23,547 bases of DNA, taken from Collinsella sp. GTDB taxonomy: Bacteria; Actinomycetota; Coriobacteriia; Coriobacteriales; Coriobacteriaceae. The position numbers and the translations under genes were made by a program. The notes beneath the pieces are model-generated. The model had not been told where the DNA came from and did not search any database. It saw nothing but the letters and a program-made list of their open reading frames with translations. The stretch lies in the NCBI GenBank assembly GCA_019414565.1, contig DXLU01000026.1:1-23547 (forward strand). The letters run 5' to 3'. Positions 1-7,800 of this stretch are shown piece by piece (the first letter of the stretch is position 1; each line of letters starts with the position of its first letter).

Positions 1-55
1 GAGTGAGCGGGTACAGTCGCGTGCCGGACCCGCCCGCGAGGATGATGCCTTTCAT
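1..55 (-). CDS. rfbA: Glucose-1-phosphate thymidylyltransferase, N-terminal 18 codons (cut by window edge)
   Basis: Reading the minus strand from the ATG at 55 gives MKGIILAGGSGTRLYPLT. This is the hallmark N-terminus of sugar nucleotidyltransferases of the RfbA/RmlA type, with the GGSGTRL nucleotide-binding loop. The enzyme makes dTDP-glucose from glucose-1-phosphate and dTTP, the first step towards dTDP-rhamnose and related sugars. A purine-rich ribosome-binding site (AGAGGA) lies a few bases upstream of the start. It is co-directional with the exopolysaccharide operon and about 340 bp after the acyltransferase, so it probably supplies activated sugars to it. The rest lies outside the window. 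A related nucleotidyltransferase (for example for another NDP-sugar) cannot be fully excluded from 18 residues, but the GIILAGGSGTRLYPLT form is typical of RfbA. Confidence 0.85.
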   Translation of the reverse strand, partial: MKGIILAGGSGTRLYPLT

Positions 56-178
56 TTAATCTGTCCTCTACAATCGAAATGCGCTTTAGATCGAGTGATA
101 AATAAGACTTGGGTATCCTATTTTGCTAAACCCCCTCATTCTTAACGAAATAGGCAAGGTAATGACTGCGGAATATGG

Positions 179-391
179 CTACCTGAATTGCCCCTTCCAT
201 TTTTCAATGCTCGACCAAGGGAGATTGATTCCGGTTATTTCAGGTTGGTTAATCCAATCAGCCATTTTGAGTAAAAAGTCATCTTCTCGTTCGAAAACAG
301 GAAGTCCGGTATCTTCACCGATGATCGCGTGCCAAATGTTGGTAATGGACTCACTTTGCTTCAACGCTATGAAAAGCGCCAGTATCGAAAA
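179..391 (-). pseudogene. Unrecognised open frame without ATG, possible gene remnant
   Basis: In the 340-bp low-GC gap between the acyltransferase stop (397-399) and rfbA, one minus frame is open from just after a stop at 392-394 to 179. It encodes about 70 residues of protein-like composition (it includes IIGEDTGLPVFEREDDF and ends WSSIEKWKGQFR). There is no ATG; the only ordinary alternative start is a TTG at 364, with no convincing Shine-Dalgarno sequence before it. I do not recognise the family. It may be the C-terminal remnant of a decayed gene, or chance. Nothing else supportable is visible in 56-396 apart from the rfbA ribosome-binding site. Confidence 0.25.
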
Positions 392-1070
392 TCAATTTAT
401 AATCCCACAATGATGTGAATTCGTTCGGGCAAATAACGACCGCAAAGTGATACAAGCGAATAAGATCCGGCAAGAGTTAGCGCCCAAACAGCAAATGTCG
501 AAACACCAAGTGGAATGACGAATAATCCAAGCAGTTTCCAAACGGCCTTGAGAACAAGTATATGGCAGAGGTAGATTCCAAAAGAGGCGTTCCCAAGGTC
601 AACAAGCAAAGTAGAAGATAATCGCGACTTGAATGATCCCGGAACCGCCATAAGAAGCGCGATCACAGCTAAAGAGGTCGCGGCAGAACCGAGCTTAAGC
701 TGAGTTGTGGCCATATTGAAATCGCCAGTCAAATACCACCAGAAGCCTGCGACCTCCTGAATTATTAAAAATATAAAGAGCACTGCAACAAGCTGAGTGG
801 TTCGTCCTTCAATGAGCGCAGCCCAACGCCTCCAGTCGAGACCGAAAACAAAAAAGATGAGCCACATGGGGCAGAAAACCTGTATTAGAGGCAATGCGAT
901 ACCGGCAACGGCAGCGAGCTCCCTTAGAAGCAAGCAAGCCGGTGTCACACAATAGACAAAGAACCTATACCGTGAAAGGAGCCTGAACAGTACCGGAGTA
1001 AGCAGCACAAGCTGTGAATGGACCAATAGATAGTACATCTGAGCCGATACGGAGCCCACGGCGAACGCCA

Positions 1071-1077
1071 GAAACCC
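1071..1077 (-). other. GGGTTTC heptamer at the acyltransferase frame break
   Basis: On the coding strand the zero-frame codons here are CTG GGT TTC, so the heptamer is read as G GGT TTC. That is exactly the X XXY YYZ phase of a canonical -1 slippery site. Slipping one base back gives GGG TTT followed by CTG GCG TTC, which enters the frame of the downstream acyltransferase half. A weak GGCG/CGCC inverted repeat follows within a few bases; no strong stimulatory stem or upstream Shine-Dalgarno-like element is obvious. An ordinary one-base deletion in the GGG or TTT run would look the same. Confidence 0.35.
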
Positions 1078-1167
1078 AGACGCCCATGAAGGGCGGGAAA
1101 CGCCGCAAGATAGATAACGCTCCAGAACGCATAAGGTCCGGCAACCTTGCTAATGCGGCGTCGAAGA

Positions 1168-1176
1168 CCCCCCCCC
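1168..1176 (-). repeat. Homopolymeric G9 tract inside the acyltransferase
   Basis: Nine consecutive C on the plus strand are nine G in the coding strand, within codons GCG GGG GGG GGT of the acyltransferase (residues around FNAGGGLRR). Tracts of this length are typical slipped-strand mispairing sites, and surface-glycan acetyltransferases are a classic target of phase variation. At nine G the reading frame runs on correctly into the conserved membrane part, so the tract is in its ON length for that section; loss or gain of one G would truncate the protein. Confidence 0.6.
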
Positions 1177-1352
1177 GCATTAAATTTGCGCTCGTCGGTA
1201 AGAACACCGGATAAAAACAAGAACAACGCAACAGAAAAGTTGAGGAATGGGCGAATGGCGACCGACGCGGCACATTGAGGAAGACAGTGGATAAGCACCA
1301 CTGCGGAAATCGCAAGCCCACGAAGAGCTTGAAGGTAGCGATCCTTGGCCAT

Positions 1353-2570
1353 CTAGGCTCTCCTTCCAACGAGTCTCTTTAGTCGTCGTTTAATACCACC
1401 AAGCTTGCCGCGGACACGCTGCCAGAGAGTGGGACGGAAATCCCACTTGTCCATGAGATCTGGGATGGAAAGCCCGGCAGACACGTCGTTCAAGAACTCG
1501 TCGCGCTTTGGATAAGGCGTGACAGAATGGACGAGGCTAGGGTTGCCCGCGATTACCCCATCAAGCGTCGCCGGACCGTTTGCAGTAAGCCCAGAAATAG
1601 CCTCGAATGCCCGCACGCCCTTCTCGGTATTGCATAGGACGGCAGATACGCCCTTGGAGTTGTCGACCTCGGGATGGGTATTCTGGAACCCCCAGAAATC
1701 ACCGAGCGTGATATCGGCGCCGCTGGAGCGCTTTGCTGGACATGCCAGACAGGACGAACGAAGGCTCGCATTGGCCAGAAACGCTTTCATGTACCAGTCT
1801 TTGCCGAATATCTGGGACTCGGTGTCCCCGGTGTTGTCTTTCTCCGCTATGTGCTTGTACATAGCGGAGTAAGACAACCATCCGGTTGTCTTACTCCGCA
1901 TATTGACGTCGCAGACGTCCGACCCGAAGGCCTCACCACGGTAGTCGACCCAGCGCGACCAGAGCTCTGGAGACGGAACACCGTGGCAGATGACGTCGAC
2001 GCCGAGGAAGAGGTCAGAGTCGGCGAGTTTCCCCAGGTATGAGCGCATGCCAGCCACCTGGCATGCAGTACCGGCAAAGAGCGCCGGCCTGCCTTCACGC
2101 AGGGCAGCGCGGACGCCCTCGAAGACGCCGCGGCCAACCGCGCTCTGAACGTATTTCGAGCGCATAACGGCGCCGAGCGCCGGCCTGTCCTCCACGAGCA
2201 CGTGACGAAGCTCGCGGCAACCGTCCGTCCACGCGGCGCCCGCCACAACACCGCCGCGCGAGAGAGCGTCACCGGCGAGTAGACCGAACACGCCGCCCGA
2301 CGACGATCTATCGAGCAAGCCGACGTCATGAGCCTTCGCCCAGAGGGCGAACTCGCACCCGTCCTCCCCAGGGGCGTTGAGCGCCGGGCATACGGCGTCG
2401 CACGCCCCGCAGCCTACGCACCCGGAGGCGTCGACGGTGGGGTGTAGGAAGCCACAATCATCGGGTTCCATGGAGATGCATGACTTGGGGCAGCGGGCAG
2501 CGCACGCGCCGCAGCCGCAGCAACGGTCGCCAAGCGAGACGACCCTCGGGGATTTCTCGGAATCATTCAT
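1353..2570 (-). CDS. F420-hydrogenase/dehydrogenase beta-subunit-like Fe-S protein (copy 1)
   Basis: 405 residues. The N-terminus carries two ferredoxin-type 4Fe-4S motifs, CCGCGACAARCP (around residues 17-28) and CVGCGACDAVCP (around 51-62). The frhB-type domain follows, with the typical ALFAGTACQVAGMRSYLG and DVICHGVPSP segments, a CLAC cysteine pair and ADITLGDFWG. In glycan clusters this family is assumed to be a flavin/Fe-S redox enzyme acting on a sugar; its exact substrate is unknown, and the F420 link comes from homology only. The start is ATG 2570, 8 bp after the flippase stop, with AGGG upstream. The stop TAG directly abuts the acyltransferase ATG. A second paralogue sits at 8786-9913. 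The gene contains a large intragenic palindrome (1833-1899) and a smaller one with 9-bp arms at 2045-2066. Confidence 0.88.
   Translation of the reverse strand: MNDSEKSPRVVSLGDRCCGCGACAARCPKSCISMEPDDCGFLHPTVDASGCVGCGACDAVCPALNAPGEDGCEFALWAKAHDVGLLDRSSSGGVFGLLAGDALSRGGVVAGAAWTDGCRELRHVLVEDRPALGAVMRSKYVQSAVGRGVFEGVRAALREGRPALFAGTACQVAGMRSYLGKLADSDLFLGVDVICHGVPSPELWSRWVDYRGEAFGSDVCDVNMRSKTTGWLSYSAMYKHIAEKDNTGDTESQIFGKDWYMKAFLANASLRSSCLACPAKRSSGADITLGDFWGFQNTHPEVDNSKGVSAVLCNTEKGVRAFEAISGLTANGPATLDGVIAGNPSLVHSVTPYPKRDEFLNDVSAGLSIPDLMDKWDFRPTLWQRVRGKLGGIKRRLKRLVGRRA
1833..1899. repeat. Nested intragenic palindromes (three alternating copies) in Fe-S protein gene 1
   Basis: Segments 1864-1879 and 1884-1899 form a perfect 16-bp inverted repeat with a 4-nt loop. 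The left arm also pairs with an upstream segment: 1833-1852 against 1859-1878 matches at 19 of 20 positions, with a 6-nt loop. The order is therefore copy, inverted copy, copy, and the middle segment can form only one of two hairpins at a time. The DNA encodes residues around MRSKTTGWLSYSAMYKHIAE and the frame stays open. It is not a terminator, because no T-run follows on either strand. Confidence 0.85.
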
Positions 2571-2578
2571 GATGGACC

Positions 2579-4084
2579 CTATCTAAGGAACGGGAGACGA
2601 GAGACGACCGCGATACGTTCGTCCTTCGTTAGGACGGCGAGCCAAAGGGCTATGGCGAAAAGCGCGCTGTAAACGGCGCCCCACTCGAGGAACGCGGGCC
2701 ATCCGTTGACGGGCAGGACCGCCGTGCCAGCGAGGCAGGCGACGGTGACGGCAGCCCAGGCGAGCAGCACCGGCAGGTTCCGCTTCCAGAAAAAGAGCAT
2801 GTCGAGACCGACCCGCTTCTGGTAGTACCAGTTCATCCACAGTCCGTTGCCGAGCACGATGCTGACGACATAGGCGATCGCGGGGGCCCACGGCCCCAGC
2901 GCCGGGGCGGCCGCGGCGGTGAAGGCAACGTTCCCGACCGCCATCGCAAGGTAGACGAGACTCCTGGCGTGGTGCATGTTCTTGGCCCTCTGGATCTCGA
3001 TGCCGACGTTCTGACAGAGGGGCACCATGACGGGTAGCGTCATGGCGAGCACGAGCCAGTAGGCCTCGGCGAAGCCCGGGCCCGCCCACCTCGTCACGAA
3101 AAACTTCCCGAGAATAGCGAAACCTCCGTACACCCAGCAAAACAGTACCATCTGGTAGCGGCCCACGCGCGTCATAAGGCGAGTGAGCTCGGCGTTGTCG
3201 TCCGAGGTGGCGACGATGCGGTTGACCTTCGGAATGAAGACGTTCGACATCGTGGTGGAGAGCGAGTAGAAGACCTGGCGGATGTTCACGGCCACCGCGA
3301 ACAGAGATACCGCAGTCGCGCCCGAGATGGCCCCCAGCATGATGTTGGGCACGCTCTGATTGACCATCTCGCAGACCTGGTTACCGAAGATCCAGGCACT
3401 GAAGGCGGCGATGCCGCGCATGACGCCCCAGTCGGCACCCCTGAGCTCGAAGCGCATGCCCAGCACGACGATGGCGTAGCGCGCGTTGAGGGCGAGCAGG
3501 ACGAGGTTCACCGCGAGCTGTGCTAGGGCAACGCCCACGGGCCCCATACCGGCGGCCAGCAGGGCCCAAGCGCACAGCGGCGTCGCAAGCGTGGTGACGA
3601 GCTGCCTGGTCTGCTGGTAGACGAAGCGCTCGTGCGCCGTGATGTAGGAATTGAACACGACGGTGAACAACGTCGAGGCGACGTTGAGCGTCATGATGGC
3701 GAGCAGCTCCCGGGCGAGCGAGACCTGCGCCTCTGTGAACCCGGCCGAGAACACCGCGCCGGCGTTTGCGGAGAAGCCCATGCCGAGGGCGACCGCCGCG
3801 GCTGTGACGGCGACGTAAAGCGTGAGGTACATGCCGTTCAGGTGCCGGATGTCGCGCTCGCCGCCGTGCGCCACCGTCTGCGTGTAGAAGCGCACGTAGG
3901 CCTCGGAGAAGCCGAAGGACAGGAGCGTCAGCGAGAAGACAAAGGAGTTCGAGCTCTGGAAGACGCCGTAGTCCGCCTGCCCCACGTAGGACAGTAGCAT
4001 CGGCGTGTAGACGAGGTTGACGAGGTTCTTTGCGAGGATGTTGGCGTAGCCGAGGAGGGCGCCCGCCTTACGCTGGCTAGCCAC
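2579..4084 (-). CDS. Wzx-like oligosaccharide flippase (MOP superfamily)
   Basis: 501 residues, almost entirely hydrophobic, with about a dozen membrane segments. The N-terminal pattern (GYANILAKNLVNLVYTPMLL, then YVGQADYGVFQ) is typical of polysaccharide biosynthesis flippases, which move lipid-linked repeat units across the cytoplasmic membrane. I chose the GTG at 4084 because a GGAGG ribosome-binding site lies 6 bases before it. The start overlaps the end of the pyruvyltransferase gene by 8 bp, which suggests coupled translation. The length is normal for the family. GC content is visibly higher than in the neighbouring pyruvyltransferase and polymerase genes, suggesting a mosaic origin of the operon. 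Confidence 0.88.
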   Translation of the reverse strand: MASQRKAGALLGYANILAKNLVNLVYTPMLLSYVGQADYGVFQSSNSFVFSLTLLSFGFSEAYVRFYTQTVAHGGERDIRHLNGMYLTLYVAVTAAAVALGMGFSANAGAVFSAGFTEAQVSLARELLAIMTLNVASTLFTVVFNSYITAHERFVYQQTRQLVTTLATPLCAWALLAAGMGPVGVALAQLAVNLVLLALNARYAIVVLGMRFELRGADWGVMRGIAAFSAWIFGNQVCEMVNQSVPNIMLGAISGATAVSLFAVAVNIRQVFYSLSTTMSNVFIPKVNRIVATSDDNAELTRLMTRVGRYQMVLFCWVYGGFAILGKFFVTRWAGPGFAEAYWLVLAMTLPVMVPLCQNVGIEIQRAKNMHHARSLVYLAMAVGNVAFTAAAAPALGPWAPAIAYVVSIVLGNGLWMNWYYQKRVGLDMLFFWKRNLPVLLAWAAVTVACLAGTAVLPVNGWPAFLEWGAVYSALFAIALWLAVLTKDERIAVVSRLPFLR

Positions 4085-5150
4085 GGGCGGCCTCCGAGGG
4101 AATGCTCAATCCACATCTATCGAGGAATTCAACAACGATCTTCCTCTGAGCTGCCAACCTGTCATACGCCTTTGAATAGTCACTCTCGAGCAGTTCCGAA
4201 TTACATACGGAAAGAATTGACCGCCCAACGAAAGAAACACCCAGCTCGCTGGCTAGCGTGTCGAATCGGCTGCTCATGTCTGGACCAGTGGACTCACGAG
4301 GGCAATAAATCAGCGGCTTCCCGAACAAGATCGAGAAAATTGATCCGTGATATGAATCTGTCGCTACAAGCTTTGCGTGACGGACGGCATAGAGGAACTC
4401 TGAAGGCCCGAGGGCGTAGTAGCGCGCATCCCCTAGTAAATCGACCCTCTTGCAGCTAAGTGAATCACAGATTTCGGCAACCCTCTCTTCGTAAGCTGCA
4501 CTCCCGAGGAAGTACGTCAATACATAATCATTTGGAAGCCCGCAGTGCGGCTCTTTTTCATACCTTTCCCACCAGGAGCCGTCAAACATCAGTGTTGGGT
4601 CAATCAACACCTCGGCCTTTAAGCCGTACAGACTGTTTATAAGCTCGGCGCTCTTCTGCTCACGAACGGACAGCCTATCAAACCCGTCGAAATAGCCGTG
4701 GAACAGCTCACGCTTCTCCTCGGGAATCGTCGGAGCTGCCAAGCTTGGCGAAAAAGCAATGCGCTTTTCTCTTGGCGAAAACGTGAGAAACATAGTGGAG
4801 TTAGCGTCAGGGGAATACGGAGACCAAACTTGGTCGCTCCCAGCAACGAAAAAGTCATAGGATTTAATGTCACGTGGAGGGTTGGAATCAGATATAACCT
4901 CCCGGCTAAAGGAAATGTTACGGGAATTGAAATCCTCAAACGAACGATGCCTCTGGATGTGGGCAACGGCAAGCCCCTTTGGAATGAGCGAAGCCAAAGA
5001 CTTGAGCTTGTATTTGGCAGATCTCGAGTCCTTCTGTCTGAACGTAAGGACATCTGCACCCGAGAGTTTGAGAGTTTCTTGGACAGCAAGGTTCTGGAGC
5101 CTCTGCCCATAGTTGTCCCCATGCGTAAATGTGGAAATGCCTATTTTCAT
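4077..5150 (-). CDS. Polysaccharide pyruvyltransferase family protein (copy 2)
   Basis: 357 residues. The N-terminal MKIGISTFTHGDNYGQRLQN, the central VAGSDQVWSPYSP and the C-terminal ATDSYHGSIFSILFGKPLI are the hallmark motifs of the PSPT family (CsaB/WcaK type), which transfers pyruvate from phosphoenolpyruvate onto sugars as ketals or uses related acceptors. The acceptor here is not predictable. I preferred ATG 5150 over an in-frame TTG two codons upstream: AGG lies 7 bases before the ATG, and the protein then starts like its relatives. The stop TGA of the polymerase gene ends two bases before the start. The gene is clearly lower in GC than the flippase that follows. Its partner Fe-S protein (copy 1) lies one gene downstream; copy 1 of the PSPT lies directly before Fe-S copy 2. 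Confidence 0.87.
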   Translation of the reverse strand: MKIGISTFTHGDNYGQRLQNLAVQETLKLSGADVLTFRQKDSRSAKYKLKSLASLIPKGLAVAHIQRHRSFEDFNSRNISFSREVISDSNPPRDIKSYDFFVAGSDQVWSPYSPDANSTMFLTFSPREKRIAFSPSLAAPTIPEEKRELFHGYFDGFDRLSVREQKSAELINSLYGLKAEVLIDPTLMFDGSWWERYEKEPHCGLPNDYVLTYFLGSAAYEERVAEICDSLSCKRVDLLGDARYYALGPSEFLYAVRHAKLVATDSYHGSIFSILFGKPLIYCPRESTGPDMSSRFDTLASELGVSFVGRSILSVCNSELLESDYSKAYDRLAAQRKIVVEFLDRCGLSIPSEAARG

Positions 5151-5152
5151 GT

Positions 5153-6535
5153 TCAAACCTGTTCTTCGTCTCTATCAATAATCAAATAGTCTGCAGCCGA
5201 GGAATTCCACGACCAAGCCAGCGCTCCACAGAGCAGCAGTAGGCACAAGCAGCAGTTCACCCTTGTAAAGCACTGCGTATACAGAAAGGTAATAAGAATT
5301 GTTAGCAAAAGGAGCAAACGAACAATCCGGCCATTAGATCCTTTTTCCTGCTCCATAAACTCACTAACCACGGAGTGGAAAAACGCTACATACGCTGCCG
5401 TCTCCCAAACCCCCATGAGAATCAAGAAAGACCCCATATCCGCTTGACCAAAGTGGTTAAACGACATGAACCCGGACGCGTAGAAGCTTGAGGCTCCAAG
5501 ACCCTCTCCGAGACTCCATGTAGCCGGTCTCAAGAGAGCGAAGCCGATGATAGCAATCCTCTCGTTACTGCCGTCGGCAGCAGTACCGACGGAAGCTGAA
5601 CTGCCAACCATATCGAACAAACCAAACACTTGCGTATCCACGAGGATCTGGAACGCAGGCACCAAGGCGTATGCAATTGTCAGGATAAAATACAAGGCGA
5701 CAAGCCAAAAGAAGGGACCCGAAACATCCGCTTCTCCTCTCATGACTGAAATAAGCCAGAACATCACTAAAACGAGAGGAAGGATTATGAAGAGCGCCTT
5801 ATTATCGTTGAGTGTCGCAAGATAGAAGGACAGGACGATAAGGCAGACGTTGTAAGCGATGGCAAGGGATGGCCAGAGAGGACCCCGAAGCCTCCTAATC
5901 CAGACGAAGTTGTAGAGCACGACGAATGAAGTGTAAAGGGCCACCGCATGGACGGACGCATAAGAGAACAGGCCGGAGATATTGTCCTCGAAGTAACTGA
6001 TGTCGTTCGTTGTCGCAGCGATCATCCCATGGGTAGAGTACTGGATAAACATGATCGCCATATTGAGAAGCAATATGGCGTTGAAGACCGGAAAACCTGC
6101 ATCAAAGAGTCCAAGAAGAAAATCCCTCTTGTTAGTGACCAAAAGAAAGAAGTAAAGCGTATAGACAAACGGGTAGAGGAGCAGCAAAATATTCGCCCTA
6201 AACGTTTCCATATTGCCACCCAAGAGGGCACCAGACAGCCACCCTGCAACGGTAATCAGCCCAAGTAGTAGCGCTCTACCGCTATATTTCCATCCGGAGA
6301 AGAGCGCCCTCACGCAAATCATGCCGGTAATTACCCAGTTGAGGTATCGCCCCAGACCATAGTACTCAAGGAAGAAAACCTGCGCCAAGATACCTATAAC
6401 GATCGTCGCATCCGCCAGGTCACCCATGCAAACGGTTAGAACGCCTTGCTTATTAGGGAGATACCAACGACCTCTTCGACCAGCCCGCTCCTCCGCTTTA
6501 TTTATAACGAGCCTCGCATGCCTATGATCTTGCAT
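5153..6535 (-). CDS. Wzy-like polysaccharide polymerase / O-antigen ligase-type membrane protein
   Basis: About 460 residues with many hydrophobic segments and a large outer loop in the second half (VGSSASVGTAADGSNERIAI, then SLGEGLGASSFYASGF). This is the layout of Wzy-type polymerases and WaaL-like proteins. In this operon the flippase and priming transferase make polymerase the likely role: joining flipped repeat units at the outer face of the membrane. I chose ATG 6535 rather than a TTG at 6562 because GGAGG lies 6 bases upstream; this overlaps the previous gene by 14 bp. Sequence conservation in this family is low, so the call rests on topology and context. A perfect 10-bp inverted repeat lies inside the gene at 6056-6080. 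Confidence 0.72.
   Translation of the reverse strand: MQDHRHARLVINKAEERAGRRGRWYLPNKQGVLTVCMGDLADATIVIGILAQVFFLEYYGLGRYLNWVITGMICVRALFSGWKYSGRALLLGLITVAGWLSGALLGGNMETFRANILLLLYPFVYTLYFFLLVTNKRDFLLGLFDAGFPVFNAILLLNMAIMFIQYSTHGMIAATTNDISYFEDNISGLFSYASVHAVALYTSFVVLYNFVWIRRLRGPLWPSLAIAYNVCLIVLSFYLATLNDNKALFIILPLVLVMFWLISVMRGEADVSGPFFWLVALYFILTIAYALVPAFQILVDTQVFGLFDMVGSSASVGTAADGSNERIAIIGFALLRPATWSLGEGLGASSFYASGFMSFNHFGQADMGSFLILMGVWETAAYVAFFHSVVSEFMEQEKGSNGRIVRLLLLLTILITFLYTQCFTRVNCCLCLLLLCGALAWSWNSSAADYLIIDRDEEQV
6056..6080. repeat. Intragenic inverted repeat in the polymerase gene
   Basis: Positions 6056-6065 and 6071-6080 are perfect 10-bp inverted copies around a 5-nt loop (AGAAG). They code for residues NAILLLNMAI of a membrane segment. 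No T-run follows on either strand, so a terminator is unlikely. Confidence 0.7.
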
Positions 6536-7799
6536 TGAGTACCTCCAGCAGCACACGTTCAATCAGCCTCGTGTGCATGTGAACTCCCGTGTTGAGACCT
6601 ACCGAGGAGCATGGAAGCAGGTCTACGATCTCATCTGAATCGACAAGATCGAGCGGACCAGGCTTTCCGCTCCTGAAACGATTGACCTCCCTGATAAGCC
6701 GGCTCTTATCCCTAAACAGCCCGATTAGCTCCTCCTCGTTATTCAGCACCAAACCGGACCCATGCTCAACGACAAAGTCGGCGACATTGCCTGCACATGC
6801 ACTCGAAATCGTATAAGCGTTTGCGGAGTAAGATTCCATACAGGTGTAGCTATAGGTCTCTGGACAAGATGGCCACATGACAACGATGGCAATCTCGCAC
6901 TCCCTGAGAGAGTCGGTCATGGCATTTGGGTGCTTCTCATCAAATTCGACAAACCGCTTGTTCATCCCTGGATACATATCGTTCGAGCTGTTGAAGACGA
7001 AGAACTCGTACTCTTGTTCATCGACCGCAGATACGAGGCGAAGCCAGGTCTCCCAGCCCTTTGTCTTCCTCGGCATCCCCAGAAAGGCAACCCTGATGCG
7101 CTCCCCTGCGTTCAGAGGACGTCTGTTGCCCAGATACTCTCCAAGCAGCTTTTGGTGCGGTATTACATCAACAAGGCCCTCGTATTGGGGCCTGAATGAG
7201 AGAAACCGATTCTTCGTATAGGTCGAAGGTGCAACAAAACGGAGATTTTTGATGGAGTCAAACAGCCCTTGGATCTTCGACTCCACACGAAGGCTGTTAC
7301 TGAAGTGGGGGCATTTCTCGCAGGGAGCGTCGCCGAGCCTTGAGCTGTCACAAAAGCCGCTCCTATTTTGGAGGTTATAGCTTGTACAACACAGGTAATA
7401 GTCGTGGAGAAAGGCCCTGACCGGTGTTTTGCCTGTAACTTTTAGCAGTTCGGAGACTTTCTCAAGGCTCACGTACAGAAGGTGGTGGATATGAAGCTCA
7501 AGAAGGCTGAAGCCGCTTTTTTGCCAGCTGCAAAGGGCCTCGCACACCTGGGCAATACTGAAAACACCAGCCTCCACCCCGTCGACCGTAACCCCGAATT
7601 CGCAAAATAGCATCTGGTCGTCCCTGAACAGGGTCTTCTTAACCGAGTGGAGATAGACGTAACTTATGCCGTGCGACGCCATGGCCTGCTGACTCGCCAT
7701 AATAGCCTTTGGGGTGCCGGTCTTGTCCTTGAGATAGTCGCAAAAGGCAAGCGCTAGGACGTACCCACTATTGTGCGGTTTGGGGATGCTTTTACTCAT
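6522..7799 (-). CDS. Glycosyltransferase, GT4-like (third of this type in the operon)
   Basis: 425 residues. The second half shows the GT-B fold pattern: IRVAFLGMPRKTKGWETWLR (start of the nucleotide-sugar domain), then the acceptor/donor region SYTCMESYSANAYTISSACA and GNVADFVVEHGSGLV. The first half has HDYYLCCTSYNL followed by a cysteine cluster (CDSSRLGDAPCEKC), also seen in the GT4 protein at 12234-13517 and probably metal-binding. The donor sugar is unknown. I chose ATG 7799, which begins one base after the TGA of the GT2 gene; an in-frame TTG at 7814 is less likely. The gene overlaps the polymerase start by 14 bp. Sequence similarity to the standard GT4 motifs is weak, so the family call is moderate. 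Confidence 0.7.
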   Translation of the reverse strand: MSKSIPKPHNSGYVLALAFCDYLKDKTGTPKAIMASQQAMASHGISYVYLHSVKKTLFRDDQMLFCEFGVTVDGVEAGVFSIAQVCEALCSWQKSGFSLLELHIHHLLYVSLEKVSELLKVTGKTPVRAFLHDYYLCCTSYNLQNRSGFCDSSRLGDAPCEKCPHFSNSLRVESKIQGLFDSIKNLRFVAPSTYTKNRFLSFRPQYEGLVDVIPHQKLLGEYLGNRRPLNAGERIRVAFLGMPRKTKGWETWLRLVSAVDEQEYEFFVFNSSNDMYPGMNKRFVEFDEKHPNAMTDSLRECEIAIVVMWPSCPETYSYTCMESYSANAYTISSACAGNVADFVVEHGSGLVLNNEEELIGLFRDKSRLIREVNRFRSGKPGPLDLVDSDEIVDLLPCSSVGLNTGVHMHTRLIERVLLEVLNARS

Positions 7800-7800
7800 A

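Larger units (their letters stand above)
397..1352 (-). pseudogene. Membrane acyltransferase (acyltransferase family 3), interrupted by a frameshift
   Basis: The N-terminal half starts at ATG 1352 with MAKDRYLQALRGLAISAVVL, the usual start of the multi-pass family 3 acyltransferases that O-acetylate cell-surface glycans. It continues to about PYAFWSVIYLAAFPALHGRLGF. The frame then breaks near 1071-1077, and the remaining membrane part (AVGSVSAQMYYLLVHSQLVL onward) continues in the -1 frame to a TAA at 397-399. Joined, the product would be about 318 residues with many hydrophobic segments, a normal size for the family. Its ATG directly follows the TAG of the Fe-S protein gene, so it is translationally coupled. 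The break may be a real mutation, a sequencing error, or a programmed -1 shift (see the heptamer at 1071-1077). A G9 tract lies in the first half. The unshifted product would end at 945 after 135 residues. Confidence 0.75.

Noticed and set aside
123..413. 96-codon plus-strand frame starting MLNPLILNEIGK
   Set aside because: It runs antisense through the gap and into the acyltransferase end, has no ribosome-binding site and shows no recognisable motif.
1833..1899. Intragenic palindromes as intrinsic terminators or insertion-sequence ends
   Set aside because: No T-run follows on either strand, no transposase or target duplication is present, and the reading frame is uninterrupted.
4741..4795. 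11-base direct repeat CTTGGCGAAAA in pyruvyltransferase 2
   Set aside because: It encodes FSPREKRIAFSPS, part of the normal protein. Two copies alone give no sign of a repeat expansion or deletion site.
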